From: Bacteroidota bacterium
GTDB taxonomy: Bacteria; Bacteroidota; Bacteroidia; Chitinophagales; Chitinophagaceae
DNA length: 64,000 nucleotides
Direction: 5' to 3'
NCBI GenBank assembly: GCA_030706605.1
Contig: JAUZOE010000015.1
Coordinates: forward strand, 1-64,000
Position 1 is the stretch's first letter. Each line of letters opens with the position of its first letter. The notes under the pieces are model-generated. The model did no database searches and was not told where the DNA came from. It saw only the letters and a list, made by a program, of their open reading frames with translations. The position numbers and the translations under genes were made by a program. Positions 1 through 8,346 of this stretch are shown here, in pieces.

Positions 1-144
1 GCTTTAGTGAAATAAAAAATTTGTTTTTAAGAAAAATACATGCAGTTACATTTAAAGGATTTTTGCTGAAACTATTAATGTTTATAGTAGCATTTACTTT
101 TAATAAACTGACTTAATAACTAGCAACTTGAATTAATTAAACTA

Positions 145-671
145 ATGGGAGGCAAAGCTCAATTTGAACTGATGCTCGATAGTTTGTTTACCCAGACTTC
201 GGAATTACTGGGTGAGGACACTGAAGATGTAACAGGTATGATTGGCCAGTATTCGCAGGGGAATGAGCCCGACCATAATTTCGCTTACCTATACGATTTT
301 ATTGACAAGCCTGAAAAAACACAATTCTACACCAACAAAATCATCAATACGCTCTACCTGGATTCGCCAGCTGGCCTGTCTGGCAATGAAGACTGCGGTC
401 AAATGTCAGCCTGGTATGTGTTTAGTGCCATGGGATCTATCCAGTTAATCCGGTGGATGGACGCTACTATTTCGGAAGCCCTCAGTTCGAAAAAGTTGAA
501 ATGCACTTGCCCAATGGCAAAACATTCACCATCAATGCAAAAAATGTATCAAGAGAAAATATTTATATCCAGTCAGTAAAGCTGAATGGAGCGCCACTAA
601 ATCGATTGTACGTCACGTATGATGAAATTGAAAACGGTGGCACACTGGATTTTGAAATGGGAGGCAAATGA
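145..671 (+). pseudogene. C-terminal remnant of a GH92-type alpha-1,2-mannosidase, 5'-truncated and frameshifted
   Basis: ORF 145-579 carries GH92-like 'TGMIGQYSQGNEPDHNFAYLYDF...LSGNEDCGQMSAWYVFSAMG'. The reading then continues in another frame (ORF 453-671) as 'DGRYYFGSPQFEKVEMHLPNGKTFTINAKN...YIQSVKLNG...LDFEMGGK'. Adding one T at 'atgggatctatcc' restores MGFYPVNPVDGRYYFGSP. Confidence 0.82.
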
Positions 672-737
672 AATAACCAAAGTTTGATAGAAGTTCAATT
701 GGAACAAAATATGTAAAGCAAAATGTCAAAAATAAAA

Positions 738-767
738 TGGTGATGGAAGAACTCAATCCCATCACCA
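738..767. terminator. Hairpin between the GH92 remnant and the phosphoesterase gene
   Basis: TGGTGATGG ... CCATCACCA inverted repeat between convergent coding regions; no strong T-tract. Confidence 0.45.
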
Positions 768-794
768 CAATAATTATTACTTAGTTTATTTACC

Positions 795-1706
795 TTACTT
801 TTCCCAGATATCTTTAATTACAAAAGCATTTGTGGTGTCAGTAACACGCAAATCATACATAGCTTCCATAGTATTGAGGATACTATAATGATCGATTTTT
901 TCATCATATTTACCTGGTTTGATATTGGCTCCTGCAAAAATAGTGAGAATATGATTTTGGGGAGTAAACTGGTCTTCATCATAAGTAAGAATCAATAAAC
1001 TGTTATGCGTTTTAGCCCATTCAACATAAGCGCCTAAGTTTTCTTTTAGCCAATCATCACCCCGTTTAATAGCTGCAGAATCTCCAGGTGTTCCAATATT
1101 ATGCATATCATGATCCTGGTCAGGGATAACAAAAGCTACAGTAGGTAGCTGATCAAAATCTTTGGGAAATGCAGTCATTGGCTGACTCACAGAATCGGGT
1201 ATATTATTCTCTTTATTTCCCTGCCAGTTTACCCATGGAGCATGTTTTCGTGCATATAACGTTCCGCCGGTTAAATCACCTTTTAGATAGCTACAATCAA
1301 GGAAACCCGGCGAAGGCATAGTTTGAGCAAAGCCCTTGAATGAATACCCGTTTTTGATTAATGCAGCACCAAGATTGGGAGTAGTATAAGGTGTTTTATC
1401 CTGGAGGCATTGATCATCAGGAATACCTTGTGTGCTTCCAGAAAAGAAAGCTAAGTAATTTGGTTGGCTGGGATGAGTTACTCCATGTGAGTTGGTAAAA
1501 ACAGCGCTCGTATTTGCTAGTTCATTAATATAAGGTGCGCTGGTTGATCCTATTATTTGATCATAGCCATGATTTTCTTCTATCACGATTATTATATGAT
1601 CGGGGACTATTATGCCAGCTTTGGCAATATTTTTTTTTGCCTGTTGATTGCAGGATGCTAATACGCCTGTAAGTGCCATACCTGCTAATAAGATAAAATT
1701 CTTCAT
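795..1706 (-). CDS. Phosphoesterase-family (PF04185-like, acid phosphatase/phospholipase C-like) lipoprotein
   Basis: Lipobox-like 'GVLASC'; 'DHIIIVIEENHGYDQIIGS...APYINELA...SHGVTHPSQPNYLAFFSGST' and 'LILTYDEDQ' are typical of this family. Confidence 0.75.
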   Translation of the reverse strand: MKNFILLAGMALTGVLASCNQQAKKNIAKAGIIVPDHIIIVIEENHGYDQIIGSTSAPYINELANTSAVFTNSHGVTHPSQPNYLAFFSGSTQGIPDDQCLQDKTPYTTPNLGAALIKNGYSFKGFAQTMPSPGFLDCSYLKGDLTGGTLYARKHAPWVNWQGNKENNIPDSVSQPMTAFPKDFDQLPTVAFVIPDQDHDMHNIGTPGDSAAIKRGDDWLKENLGAYVEWAKTHNSLLILTYDEDQFTPQNHILTIFAGANIKPGKYDEKIDHYSILNTMEAMYDLRVTDTTNAFVIKDIWEK

Positions 1707-1803
1707 TACTAATTTTTAAAATTAGCCGCTAAAGTACTTTTTCTTTTCTTGTTAAAAATATAGTATCCTGTAATTTGTCTTATTTTATTGTGAAAATATT
1801 CGA

Positions 1804-2466
1804 TTATGGAAGGTTCCCTATTAAATCAACAAATGAAATGAAATCACCATGGCCATTTTCATTTAATAATCTTTCAGTTTCTCTTTTAAAGATTTCAATA
1901 TACTTTTTCCCCCGTTCGTCTTTTTTAGCCTGGTGATCGTCATTTATCTTTTTTTGCATTTCATATTCAAGTAATGCACTCAATGATAAAAGCGTACCAG
2001 GAAAATCAACATAAAAACTAATCCCTGTTTTTGAATTACTGATTTCAAGAATATTTCTTCTATCACCAGCCTGCGAGATGGTGACTGTTTTTGTCTTGCT
2101 TGATAATGGAGATATATTCAGCGATGCTTTTAATACGTTCATCCTCGAAGCCTCAAAATCAGAAATTTTTTGGGGAATGAAAATATAGATTCTTTTCTGT
2201 TGACTAATCAATTGTTGAGCCAGCATGGCATCGATAAGTGGTCCGGCAAAATTTTTCACATATCCAACTGCGAGTAAATTCGCTGTTGAAAATTTTTCCA
2301 GTTTGTCTGACCGTATCTCTGACACCAATTTAAAAGCAACCGGCAAACAACCCAACCCTACAATGATGTGGTCAGGGTTAAAATGTATGACATCTATTTC
2401 CAGGAAAAAAATGAGAACTACCGGAACAATCGTAATGATTAATTCAAATACTTTATATCTTTTCAT
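1804..2466 (-). CDS. Probable transmembrane prokaryotic STING (TM-STING/Cap13-like): N-terminal TM helices plus STING cyclic-dinucleotide-binding domain
   Basis: Two hydrophobic N-terminal segments (VFELIITIVPVVLIFFLEI; HIIVGLGCLPVAFKLV). The remainder aligns by eye with the STING ligand-binding domain in order: 'LLAVGYVKNFAGPLIDAM', 'KRIYIFIP', 'GDRRNILEI', 'FYVDFPGTLLSLSALLEYEM', 'YIEIFKRETERLL' (human STING: 'GLAWSYYIGYLRLILPEL', 'QRLYILLP', 'DRVYSNSIYEL', '[20 protein letters not shown]', 'AKLFCRTLEDIL'). Confidence 0.7.
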   Translation of the reverse strand: MKRYKVFELIITIVPVVLIFFLEIDVIHFNPDHIIVGLGCLPVAFKLVSEIRSDKLEKFSTANLLAVGYVKNFAGPLIDAMLAQQLISQQKRIYIFIPQKISDFEASRMNVLKASLNISPLSSKTKTVTISQAGDRRNILEISNSKTGISFYVDFPGTLLSLSALLEYEMQKKINDDHQAKKDERGKKYIEIFKRETERLLNENGHGDFISFVDLIGNLP

Positions 2467-2601
2467 AGCAAAAATGATTCAAAATGGACAATGCTTAAAT
2501 ATATTTCTAAATGAAATATAGAAGAAATTTTTTTGATATAAAAATACAGCGGGGAAAAAGTCATACCCCATACCAAAAAGTATGAAAAAGATTAATCCTA
2601 C

Positions 2602-2629
2602 TTTGATTAAAATTAAAATTTTAATCAAA
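2602..2629. repeat. AT-rich perfect inverted repeat upstream of the STING gene
   Basis: TTTGATTAAAATT-AA-AATTTTAATCAAA: 13-bp arms, 2-nt centre, between two minus-strand genes. Confidence 0.7.
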
Positions 2630-2670
2630 TACTTTACAATTACGAAGTGAAAATGTCCAATTCAGATTTC

Positions 2671-3267
2671 TTAAAAAAGATTTATATTCATACCAATCAG
2701 TAACTGCCTGCTATACCATTTATAGCGATTATCAATATTATTTATATTTGCCACACCAAAAACATAATTGGCAAAAAATCTCACATTTAAGAGATCAGCT
2801 TGTACGCCAGTGGCTATTCCCACATCATTTCGTTTAAATGCTACAGCCTTATCATTTATAACCAGGTCCTCATTATCATAAACAAGAAAACTATATTGCG
2901 GACCTGCATTGACGGTTAATAATTTACTGACTTTGTATCCCATCAATATAGGAACACTTATATAACTCAACTTAATCTGATTACTAGCATCAGGATAACC
3001 ATTGACATTATAAAAATTAATAAAATTATTTGCCTTTTTACTGTTTACATAATTAAAAATTAATTCAGGTTGAATATCCCATTTTTTATTTAAGTTAATC
3101 CTGGCAAAGCCACCTCCAAACCACCCGGCATTATAGGAATCTTTAATTCCATTACCTTTTATATTGGTAAGATTGGCCCCAAGGCTAAGCCCATAATTCA
3201 CTGATTGAGCATAAGAGCCGAAAGCACAAAAAAGCGCGAAAGCGGATAATAAAATATTTTTTTTCAT
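2671..3267 (-). CDS. Outer-membrane beta-barrel protein (PorT-like family)
   Basis: Signal peptide 'MKKNILLSAFALFCAFGSYAQ'; 'GLSLGANLTNIKG...WFGGGFARINLNKKWDIQPELIFNY' alternating barrel pattern. Confidence 0.75.
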   Translation of the reverse strand: MKKNILLSAFALFCAFGSYAQSVNYGLSLGANLTNIKGNGIKDSYNAGWFGGGFARINLNKKWDIQPELIFNYVNSKKANNFINFYNVNGYPDASNQIKLSYISVPILMGYKVSKLLTVNAGPQYSFLVYDNEDLVINDKAVAFKRNDVGIATGVQADLLNVRFFANYVFGVANINNIDNRYKWYSRQLLIGMNINLF

Positions 3268-3579
3268 AATATAGTTTTCTATCGGTCAAAATTTAAATGA
3301 GTAAGAATGTGGCGCAAATGTGGATACAGGGATTGCAAATAAAACCTTAAAATCGACTGAATGACATAAATGATGTACAAAAGATATATTATTCATGCCA
3401 AAGTGTTTTTCTATTTATATTGAAAAGTAATTTAATAATAAGGAGATCACTTCTGTCTACAAACATATCTCAATATCATCTCAATCAATCATTTGCAACC
3501 AGAGATGTAAATCATGCCAAGGTATCTGTCGTCAAGATTCACTCAAAACAAACCAGTATTAACTATCTTTGCAGTTACA

Positions 3580-3727
3580 AACTCAAGGGGTGCCTTGCAG
3601 GATAATTGATTAAAAGATCAGTTATACCTGCTGAAAGTAAGGCTGAGATTATACCCATTGAAAGAAACCGGAACAAAACTGTTTCTTTCATGCACCTGAT
3701 ACGGATAATACCGGCGGAGGGAGGAGG
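3580..3727 (+). ncRNA. TPP (THI-element) riboswitch
   Basis: Consensus blocks in order: 'CTCAAGGGGTGCCTT' (3582-3596), 'AAGGCTGAGAttAtACCC' (3639-3656), 'ACCTGATaCGGATAATaCCGGCGgAGGGA' (3694-3722). Sits ~75 nt upstream of a PnuC-family gene. Confidence 0.95.
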
Positions 3728-3798
3728 AATATATTTCAGCACATCAAATTTGCTTTCAACCTGATTGAGTTAATTATAATTTATTCAACCAGTGCAAT

Positions 3799-4434
3799 AT
3801 GTCTTTACACGAATGGTGGAGTTTACTTTTTCAGCAAATAACAGAAACAAGTTGGCTGGAATGGCTGGCGGTGAGTTTGGGTATAGCAGAAGTATTGTAT
3901 GCCAAAACCAACAAAATATGGCTGTATCCAACCGGGATTGCAGGCACATTGCTTACCATCTATTTATTCTTTATGGCCGGTTTGTATGCCGAAGGATTGC
4001 TCAATGGATATTATGTAATAATGAGCGTATATGGCTGGTGGTATTGGATTAAAAAGAAAGATTTACCCCCGGTGAAAATCACCTATTGCAACCGGAAAGA
4101 ATGGCTGGCAATTGTTGGTATTGTTACTGGTAGTTTTATTATATTGTACCTGCTCCTTAAAAATTTTACCCCATCTACTGTTCCTTTTTGGGATGCCTGG
4201 ATCAGTGCAACTGCCTGGGCCGGTATGTGGTTGTTGGCTAAGCGCAAAATAGAAAACTGGATATTATTAAATATTTCCAATGCATTTGCCATACCTATAT
4301 TATTTTATAAACATTTATTATTGTACAGCGGCCTTACCATCTTTCTTTTTGTGGTAGCCATACAGGGATATTTTACATGGCGAAATATTACCAGGAAAGA
4401 AAATATAATTTCATTCACCACAGCAGCAGCATAA
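3799..4434 (+). CDS. pnuT: PnuC-family vitamin transporter, likely PnuT (thiamine) given the upstream TPP riboswitch
   Basis: Multi-TM protein; 'WLEWLAVSLGIAEVLYAKTNKIWLYPTGIAGTLLTIYLF..GLYAEGLLNGYYVIMSVYGWWYW' is typical of PnuC. Confidence 0.88.
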   Translation: MSLHEWWSLLFQQITETSWLEWLAVSLGIAEVLYAKTNKIWLYPTGIAGTLLTIYLFFMAGLYAEGLLNGYYVIMSVYGWWYWIKKKDLPPVKITYCNRKEWLAIVGIVTGSFIILYLLLKNFTPSTVPFWDAWISATAWAGMWLLAKRKIENWILLNISNAFAIPILFYKHLLLYSGLTIFLFVVAIQGYFTWRNITRKENIISFTTAAA

Positions 4435-4449
4435 CTAATTTATTAATTT

Positions 4450-5550
4450 ATGGATCTAAAAAAAATACCCCATCCTTCTTTTTTTATTGATACACAACTA
4501 ACTGATACCATACGCCATTTTGCACGAGATGCAGAAGGATTGGGAAGATTGCATCCTCAACAATTATCAATTATATATGAACAAAAATGGTTTAATTTAT
4601 TTGTGCCAACGTCCTATGGAGGATTGCATTTATCGCTCCCCGAAGGATTAAAAATAGAAGAATGCCTGGCATGGGCAGATGGGAGTACCGGCTGGACAGT
4701 AACCCTTTGCAGTGGCGCTAACTGGTTCATTGGTTTTTTACAAAAGGCGATTGCGGAAATTGTTTTTAATACCAATAAAGTATGCCTTGCAGGAAGCGGG
4801 CGAGCTTCAGGCATTGCCAAAATAGTTGGCGAAGATTATGAGATTACAGGCAATTGGAACTATGCCACAGGCACCGCGCATGCTACCGGATTTACTGCCA
4901 ATTGTATGATTGAAAAAGATGGAGAGATAATAAAGAATGAAGATGGTAGTCCAATGGTATCTTCATTTATATTTTTAAGAGAAGAAGTAACCATTCATGA
5001 AAACTGGAACTGCCTTGGTATGATTGCCACCTCCAGTAATGGTTTTGAAATAAAAGCTTTAAGAGTTAAAAAAAACAGGCGCTTTGAAATTGATCCAAAC
5101 GAGGCCATATTAAATAGTCCTGTTTATCAATACCCATTTCTACAGTTTGCGGAAGCTACACTTGCAGTAAACAGTTCGGGTATGGCACACCGTTATTTTG
5201 ACTTATGTGAAGCCCTGGTAAAAGAACGACAAGAAAGGAAAGACTTTAATACACCCTTGAACCCGTTGGCTAATTTACTGGGAGAAGCAAAAATACAGAT
5301 GGAAGGAACAAGAGAATTATTTTACCACACAGCACAGCTTTCATGGGAAGAATATATTAATAGCAAAACCTGTTCATCTGGCACATTAAAAAAGGTTAGC
5401 AAAACAAGCCGGGAATTGGCATCCAAGGCAAGACATCTCGTTGATGAATTGTATCCTTATTGCGGACTTAAGGCAGCCAACCCATCCACAGAAATGAATC
5501 GTGTATGGCGTAATTTGCATACAGTAAGCCAGCACCCCTTGCTGCTGTAA
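4450..5550 (+). CDS. Acyl-CoA dehydrogenase-like flavoprotein
   Basis: 'FVPTSYGGLHLSLPEGLKIEECLAWADGSTGWTVTLCSGANWFIGF', 'SGRASGIAKIVGEDYEITGNWNYATG': acyl-CoA dehydrogenase N/M-domain patterns. Confidence 0.72.
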   Translation: MDLKKIPHPSFFIDTQLTDTIRHFARDAEGLGRLHPQQLSIIYEQKWFNLFVPTSYGGLHLSLPEGLKIEECLAWADGSTGWTVTLCSGANWFIGFLQKAIAEIVFNTNKVCLAGSGRASGIAKIVGEDYEITGNWNYATGTAHATGFTANCMIEKDGEIIKNEDGSPMVSSFIFLREEVTIHENWNCLGMIATSSNGFEIKALRVKKNRRFEIDPNEAILNSPVYQYPFLQFAEATLAVNSSGMAHRYFDLCEALVKERQERKDFNTPLNPLANLLGEAKIQMEGTRELFYHTAQLSWEEYINSKTCSSGTLKKVSKTSRELASKARHLVDELYPYCGLKAANPSTEMNRVWRNLHTVSQHPLLL

Positions 5551-5639
5551 ATAGTTGATGTTGCTAAAATCATGAATAATGAAAAGGCTTTCCAGCCTCA
5601 TTCAGATACAAATAAAGGAACAGCATTTATCTTTTTACT

Positions 5640-5692
5640 GATATATATACCTGGCTAAAGAAATAATATTTCTTTAGCCAGGTATATATATC
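5640..5692. repeat. 53-bp near-perfect palindrome
   Basis: GATATATATACCTGGCTAAAGAAATA-a-TATTTCTTTAGCCAGGTATATATATC: 26-bp perfect arms around one base. Confidence 0.95.
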
Positions 5693-6154
5693 AAAATGTT
5701 TAGCCAATCAAAACATATTCCCATTTAAAAGAACAAACAAGCAAAAAAATATTCATAGTTACCCAACCTTTTTCAATAAATGATTCAACTTACTATTTAG
5801 TTTATAGTTTAAAAACTCATTTACACTATTAAATAATTAGCATGAACAGACAACAGTTCCAAGGGGGAATAGAAATAGTGAATACATTTTTGACTATGCA
5901 TCTTTATATATGCAACAAAAGTAACCAATTCTCACTGGCTCAGAATGTTGATTTTACTTTAAACCTTACAGATACAGCGACTGCCTTTTTAAAAAGGCGT
6001 GCGGATATATATACACAAATGGAGTAATTGTAGCCAAAATAAAATGGCATGATTATTGATTTTTTCACGTTGCTAATCATAAATAAGTTGAATTATATCT
6101 TCCCTAAGATGATATATAATCGAATTTTGATGTTAACCTTTTGAAACCGATCTT

Positions 6155-6574
6155 ATGAAAAAAACCATTAGAAAAGTACTTCTTATTTTTTCTATTATAA
6201 TGCTGGTATGCATATCCGGTATATGGTACTTTATTTTTTACCGACCAACCCATTATCAGAGAAATATACTGGCAGAAAATAGTATTTCTTTAACAGCTGA
6301 TGAATTGGTAAATAACTACAAAAACAATGAACACAAAAGCGATAGCCTTTTTTTAAACAAAGCAGTAACTGTAACTGGTAAGGTTACGGATGTAAGAAAA
6401 AACCAGGAAGGCAAAACAATCATTTTTTTAGGAAGTAAAGATCCAATGTCGAATGTTTCCTGCACTTTTAAATCACCGACAAACATCATTCCAGGCACTA
6501 ATGTTATCTTAAAGGGTATATGTGCCGGCTATCTGAGTGATGTCATTTTAATAGATGGGGTATACGTAAAATAA
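6155..6574 (+). CDS. OB-fold (tRNA_anti-like) membrane-anchored protein
   Basis: N-terminal TM, then 'NNEHKSDSLFLNKAVTVTGKVTDVRKNQEGKTIIFLG...VSCTF...GTNVILKGICAGYLSDVILIDG'. Confidence 0.65.
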   Translation: MKKTIRKVLLIFSIIMLVCISGIWYFIFYRPTHYQRNILAENSISLTADELVNNYKNNEHKSDSLFLNKAVTVTGKVTDVRKNQEGKTIIFLGSKDPMSNVSCTFKSPTNIIPGTNVILKGICAGYLSDVILIDGVYVK

Positions 6575-6595
6575 TAAAATCAAAATCAACATCTT

Positions 6596-7318
6596 ATGAA
6601 AAAACTATTTATAGCATTTTTTGCTGTAATGCTTACAATAATTGCGTGTAAGCATGAGATACTATCTCCGACCACTAATACTCCACCCATAATTATCGTT
6701 GACAGTGGGAATGGCAATACCGCCGGCAATAGTAATACAGGCGGTAGTACACCTAATGATAAAGTATGTTTTAACTCCCAGATATTACCTCTTTACCAGG
6801 GCTATTGCGGGAGCATTGGTTGCCACAGCGGAACAAGGCCCGCCGAGGGCGTGGATCTTACGACTTACGCCAACATCATGAGAGGAATCACGGCAAACAA
6901 CCCTTCAGGTAGCAGGTATTTTACGATATTAACAGGTAAAATGCCTCCCAGAAACAGTCCGCAACTAACTGCTGCCCAGATAGCCATTATACAAAAATGG
7001 ATTACAGAGGGTGCAACGAATACACAATGTGTTGTTACAGTTTGTGATACTACAAAATTCACTTATACTAACAGTGTACAGCTAATATATGCAACCTACT
7101 GCAACGGTTGTCATGGCGTAGCCCCAGGATCTGCAAATGTATTTTTAGGAGATTATGCCGGGGCGAAAAATATAGCTGTTACAATGCAACAACAATTACT
7201 TAATGCAATTAATTACACCTCAGCTTCTTCTGCGCAAAATATGCCTCCGGGGGGGAAATTGAGTACTTGTGATATTTCTACGATTACTAACTGGATAAAT
7301 AAAGGAACTCCTCAATAA
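6596..7318 (+). CDS. Cytochrome c-like lipoprotein with CX4CH and CXXCH haem motifs
   Basis: Lipobox 'MLTIIAC'; 'YCGSIGCHSG' (CX4CH) and 'YCNGCHG' (CXXCH), each followed by a 'I..WI..G' segment. Confidence 0.78.
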   Translation: MKKLFIAFFAVMLTIIACKHEILSPTTNTPPIIIVDSGNGNTAGNSNTGGSTPNDKVCFNSQILPLYQGYCGSIGCHSGTRPAEGVDLTTYANIMRGITANNPSGSRYFTILTGKMPPRNSPQLTAAQIAIIQKWITEGATNTQCVVTVCDTTKFTYTNSVQLIYATYCNGCHGVAPGSANVFLGDYAGAKNIAVTMQQQLLNAINYTSASSAQNMPPGGKLSTCDISTITNWINKGTPQ

Positions 7319-7384
7319 TTAATATTAATTAGCCTAACCTTTTATTAAAATAAAGAAGACAGAAAGAATAATTAAACAAACACT

Positions 7385-7762
7385 ATGAAAAAATTCTTGA
7401 TATTTACAACTATGTGTTTTATGATCGCCATATATACCGGCTGTTATTATGACAAGGCCGACCAAATATATTTACCCACCACAATCAACTGCGACACTAC
7501 TAATCTCAAATACGGTACAGATATAAATGCTATACTAAATACCTATTGCAATTCATGTCATGGCGGTAATGCTTCGTTAGGAGGAGGTATAAAATTAGAC
7601 ACTTACGCTTCTTTGCTACCCTATGTAAATAATGGACTCCTGCTAAACGATATTGAACAGAATCCGGGTTTTAATGCAATGCCAAAAGGGGGAGCTAAAT
7701 TATCTGATTGTGTAATCAACAAAATAGCCGCCTGGATAAAAAATACTGCACCTAATAATTAA
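7385..7762 (+). CDS. Small monohaem cytochrome c-like lipoprotein
   Basis: 'YTGCYYDK' lipobox; 'LNTYCNSCHGG' CXXCH; 'MPKGGAKLSDCVINKIAAWIKNTAPNN'. Confidence 0.78.
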   Translation: MKKFLIFTTMCFMIAIYTGCYYDKADQIYLPTTINCDTTNLKYGTDINAILNTYCNSCHGGNASLGGGIKLDTYASLLPYVNNGLLLNDIEQNPGFNAMPKGGAKLSDCVINKIAAWIKNTAPNN

Positions 7763-7778
7763 TTTGAAAATAAAATCT

Positions 7779-8324
7779 ATGAAAAAAATTGTCATGTTCT
7801 TTTCTGCACTGTTAGTTGTAGGTACAGCATCTATAAATGCCCAGAATCTGTATTCAACCCATACCGGGCAAATAAAGTTTTATGCAAGCACACCGCTGGA
7901 AAATGTAGAGGCAGTAAACAATGAAGTAGAAAGCAAAATGTTGCAGAAAAACGGGCAGATCATATTTGCTGTTTTAATTCAGGGCTTTCATTTTGCCAAT
8001 GCTCTCATGCAGGACCATTTTAATGAAAATTATATGGAGAGTACTAAATATCCCAAGGCCGATTTTAAAGGTTACATCACTAATATAGCTTCTGTAAATT
8101 TTAGCAAAGACGGAAAGTATAATATTACGGGTGAAGGCGATCTTACTATTCACGGGGTAACGAAAAAGATCAATACCACAGGTTTTTTGGAGATAGCAGG
8201 TGGTAAAGTATCTATAAACAGTGTATTTAAAATCGACCTTAAAGATTTTAAGGTTACAGGAAGCTACATCGGCACAAAGATAGCCGAGCAGGTACAGGTA
8301 ACTGTTGATTGCAAATACGATTAA
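7779..8324 (+). CDS. YceI-like domain secreted protein
   Basis: Signal peptide; 'HTGQIKFYASTPLENVEAVNNEV...MESTKYPKADFKGYI...YNITGEGDLTIHGVTKKI'. The provided ORF starts at a TTG at 7764; ATG at 7779 is preferred. Confidence 0.82.
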   Translation: MKKIVMFFSALLVVGTASINAQNLYSTHTGQIKFYASTPLENVEAVNNEVESKMLQKNGQIIFAVLIQGFHFANALMQDHFNENYMESTKYPKADFKGYITNIASVNFSKDGKYNITGEGDLTIHGVTKKINTTGFLEIAGGKVSINSVFKIDLKDFKVTGSYIGTKIAEQVQVTVDCKYD

Positions 8325-8346
8325 TCTATACATCAATCAGAATTTT

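Noticed and set aside
3420-3605. 61-aa ORF upstream of pnuT
   Set aside because: Overlaps the start of the TPP riboswitch, has no recognisable protein pattern; likely chance ORF.
3792-4052. ORF overlapping pnuT in another frame
   Set aside because: The pnuT frame has clear family motifs; this is an out-of-frame shadow.
5842-6027. 61-aa ORF in the gap between the acyl-CoA dehydrogenase-like and OB-fold genes
   Set aside because: No signal peptide, no family resemblance; contains a GCCTTTTT|AAAAAGGC palindrome inside the frame. Not supported as a gene.
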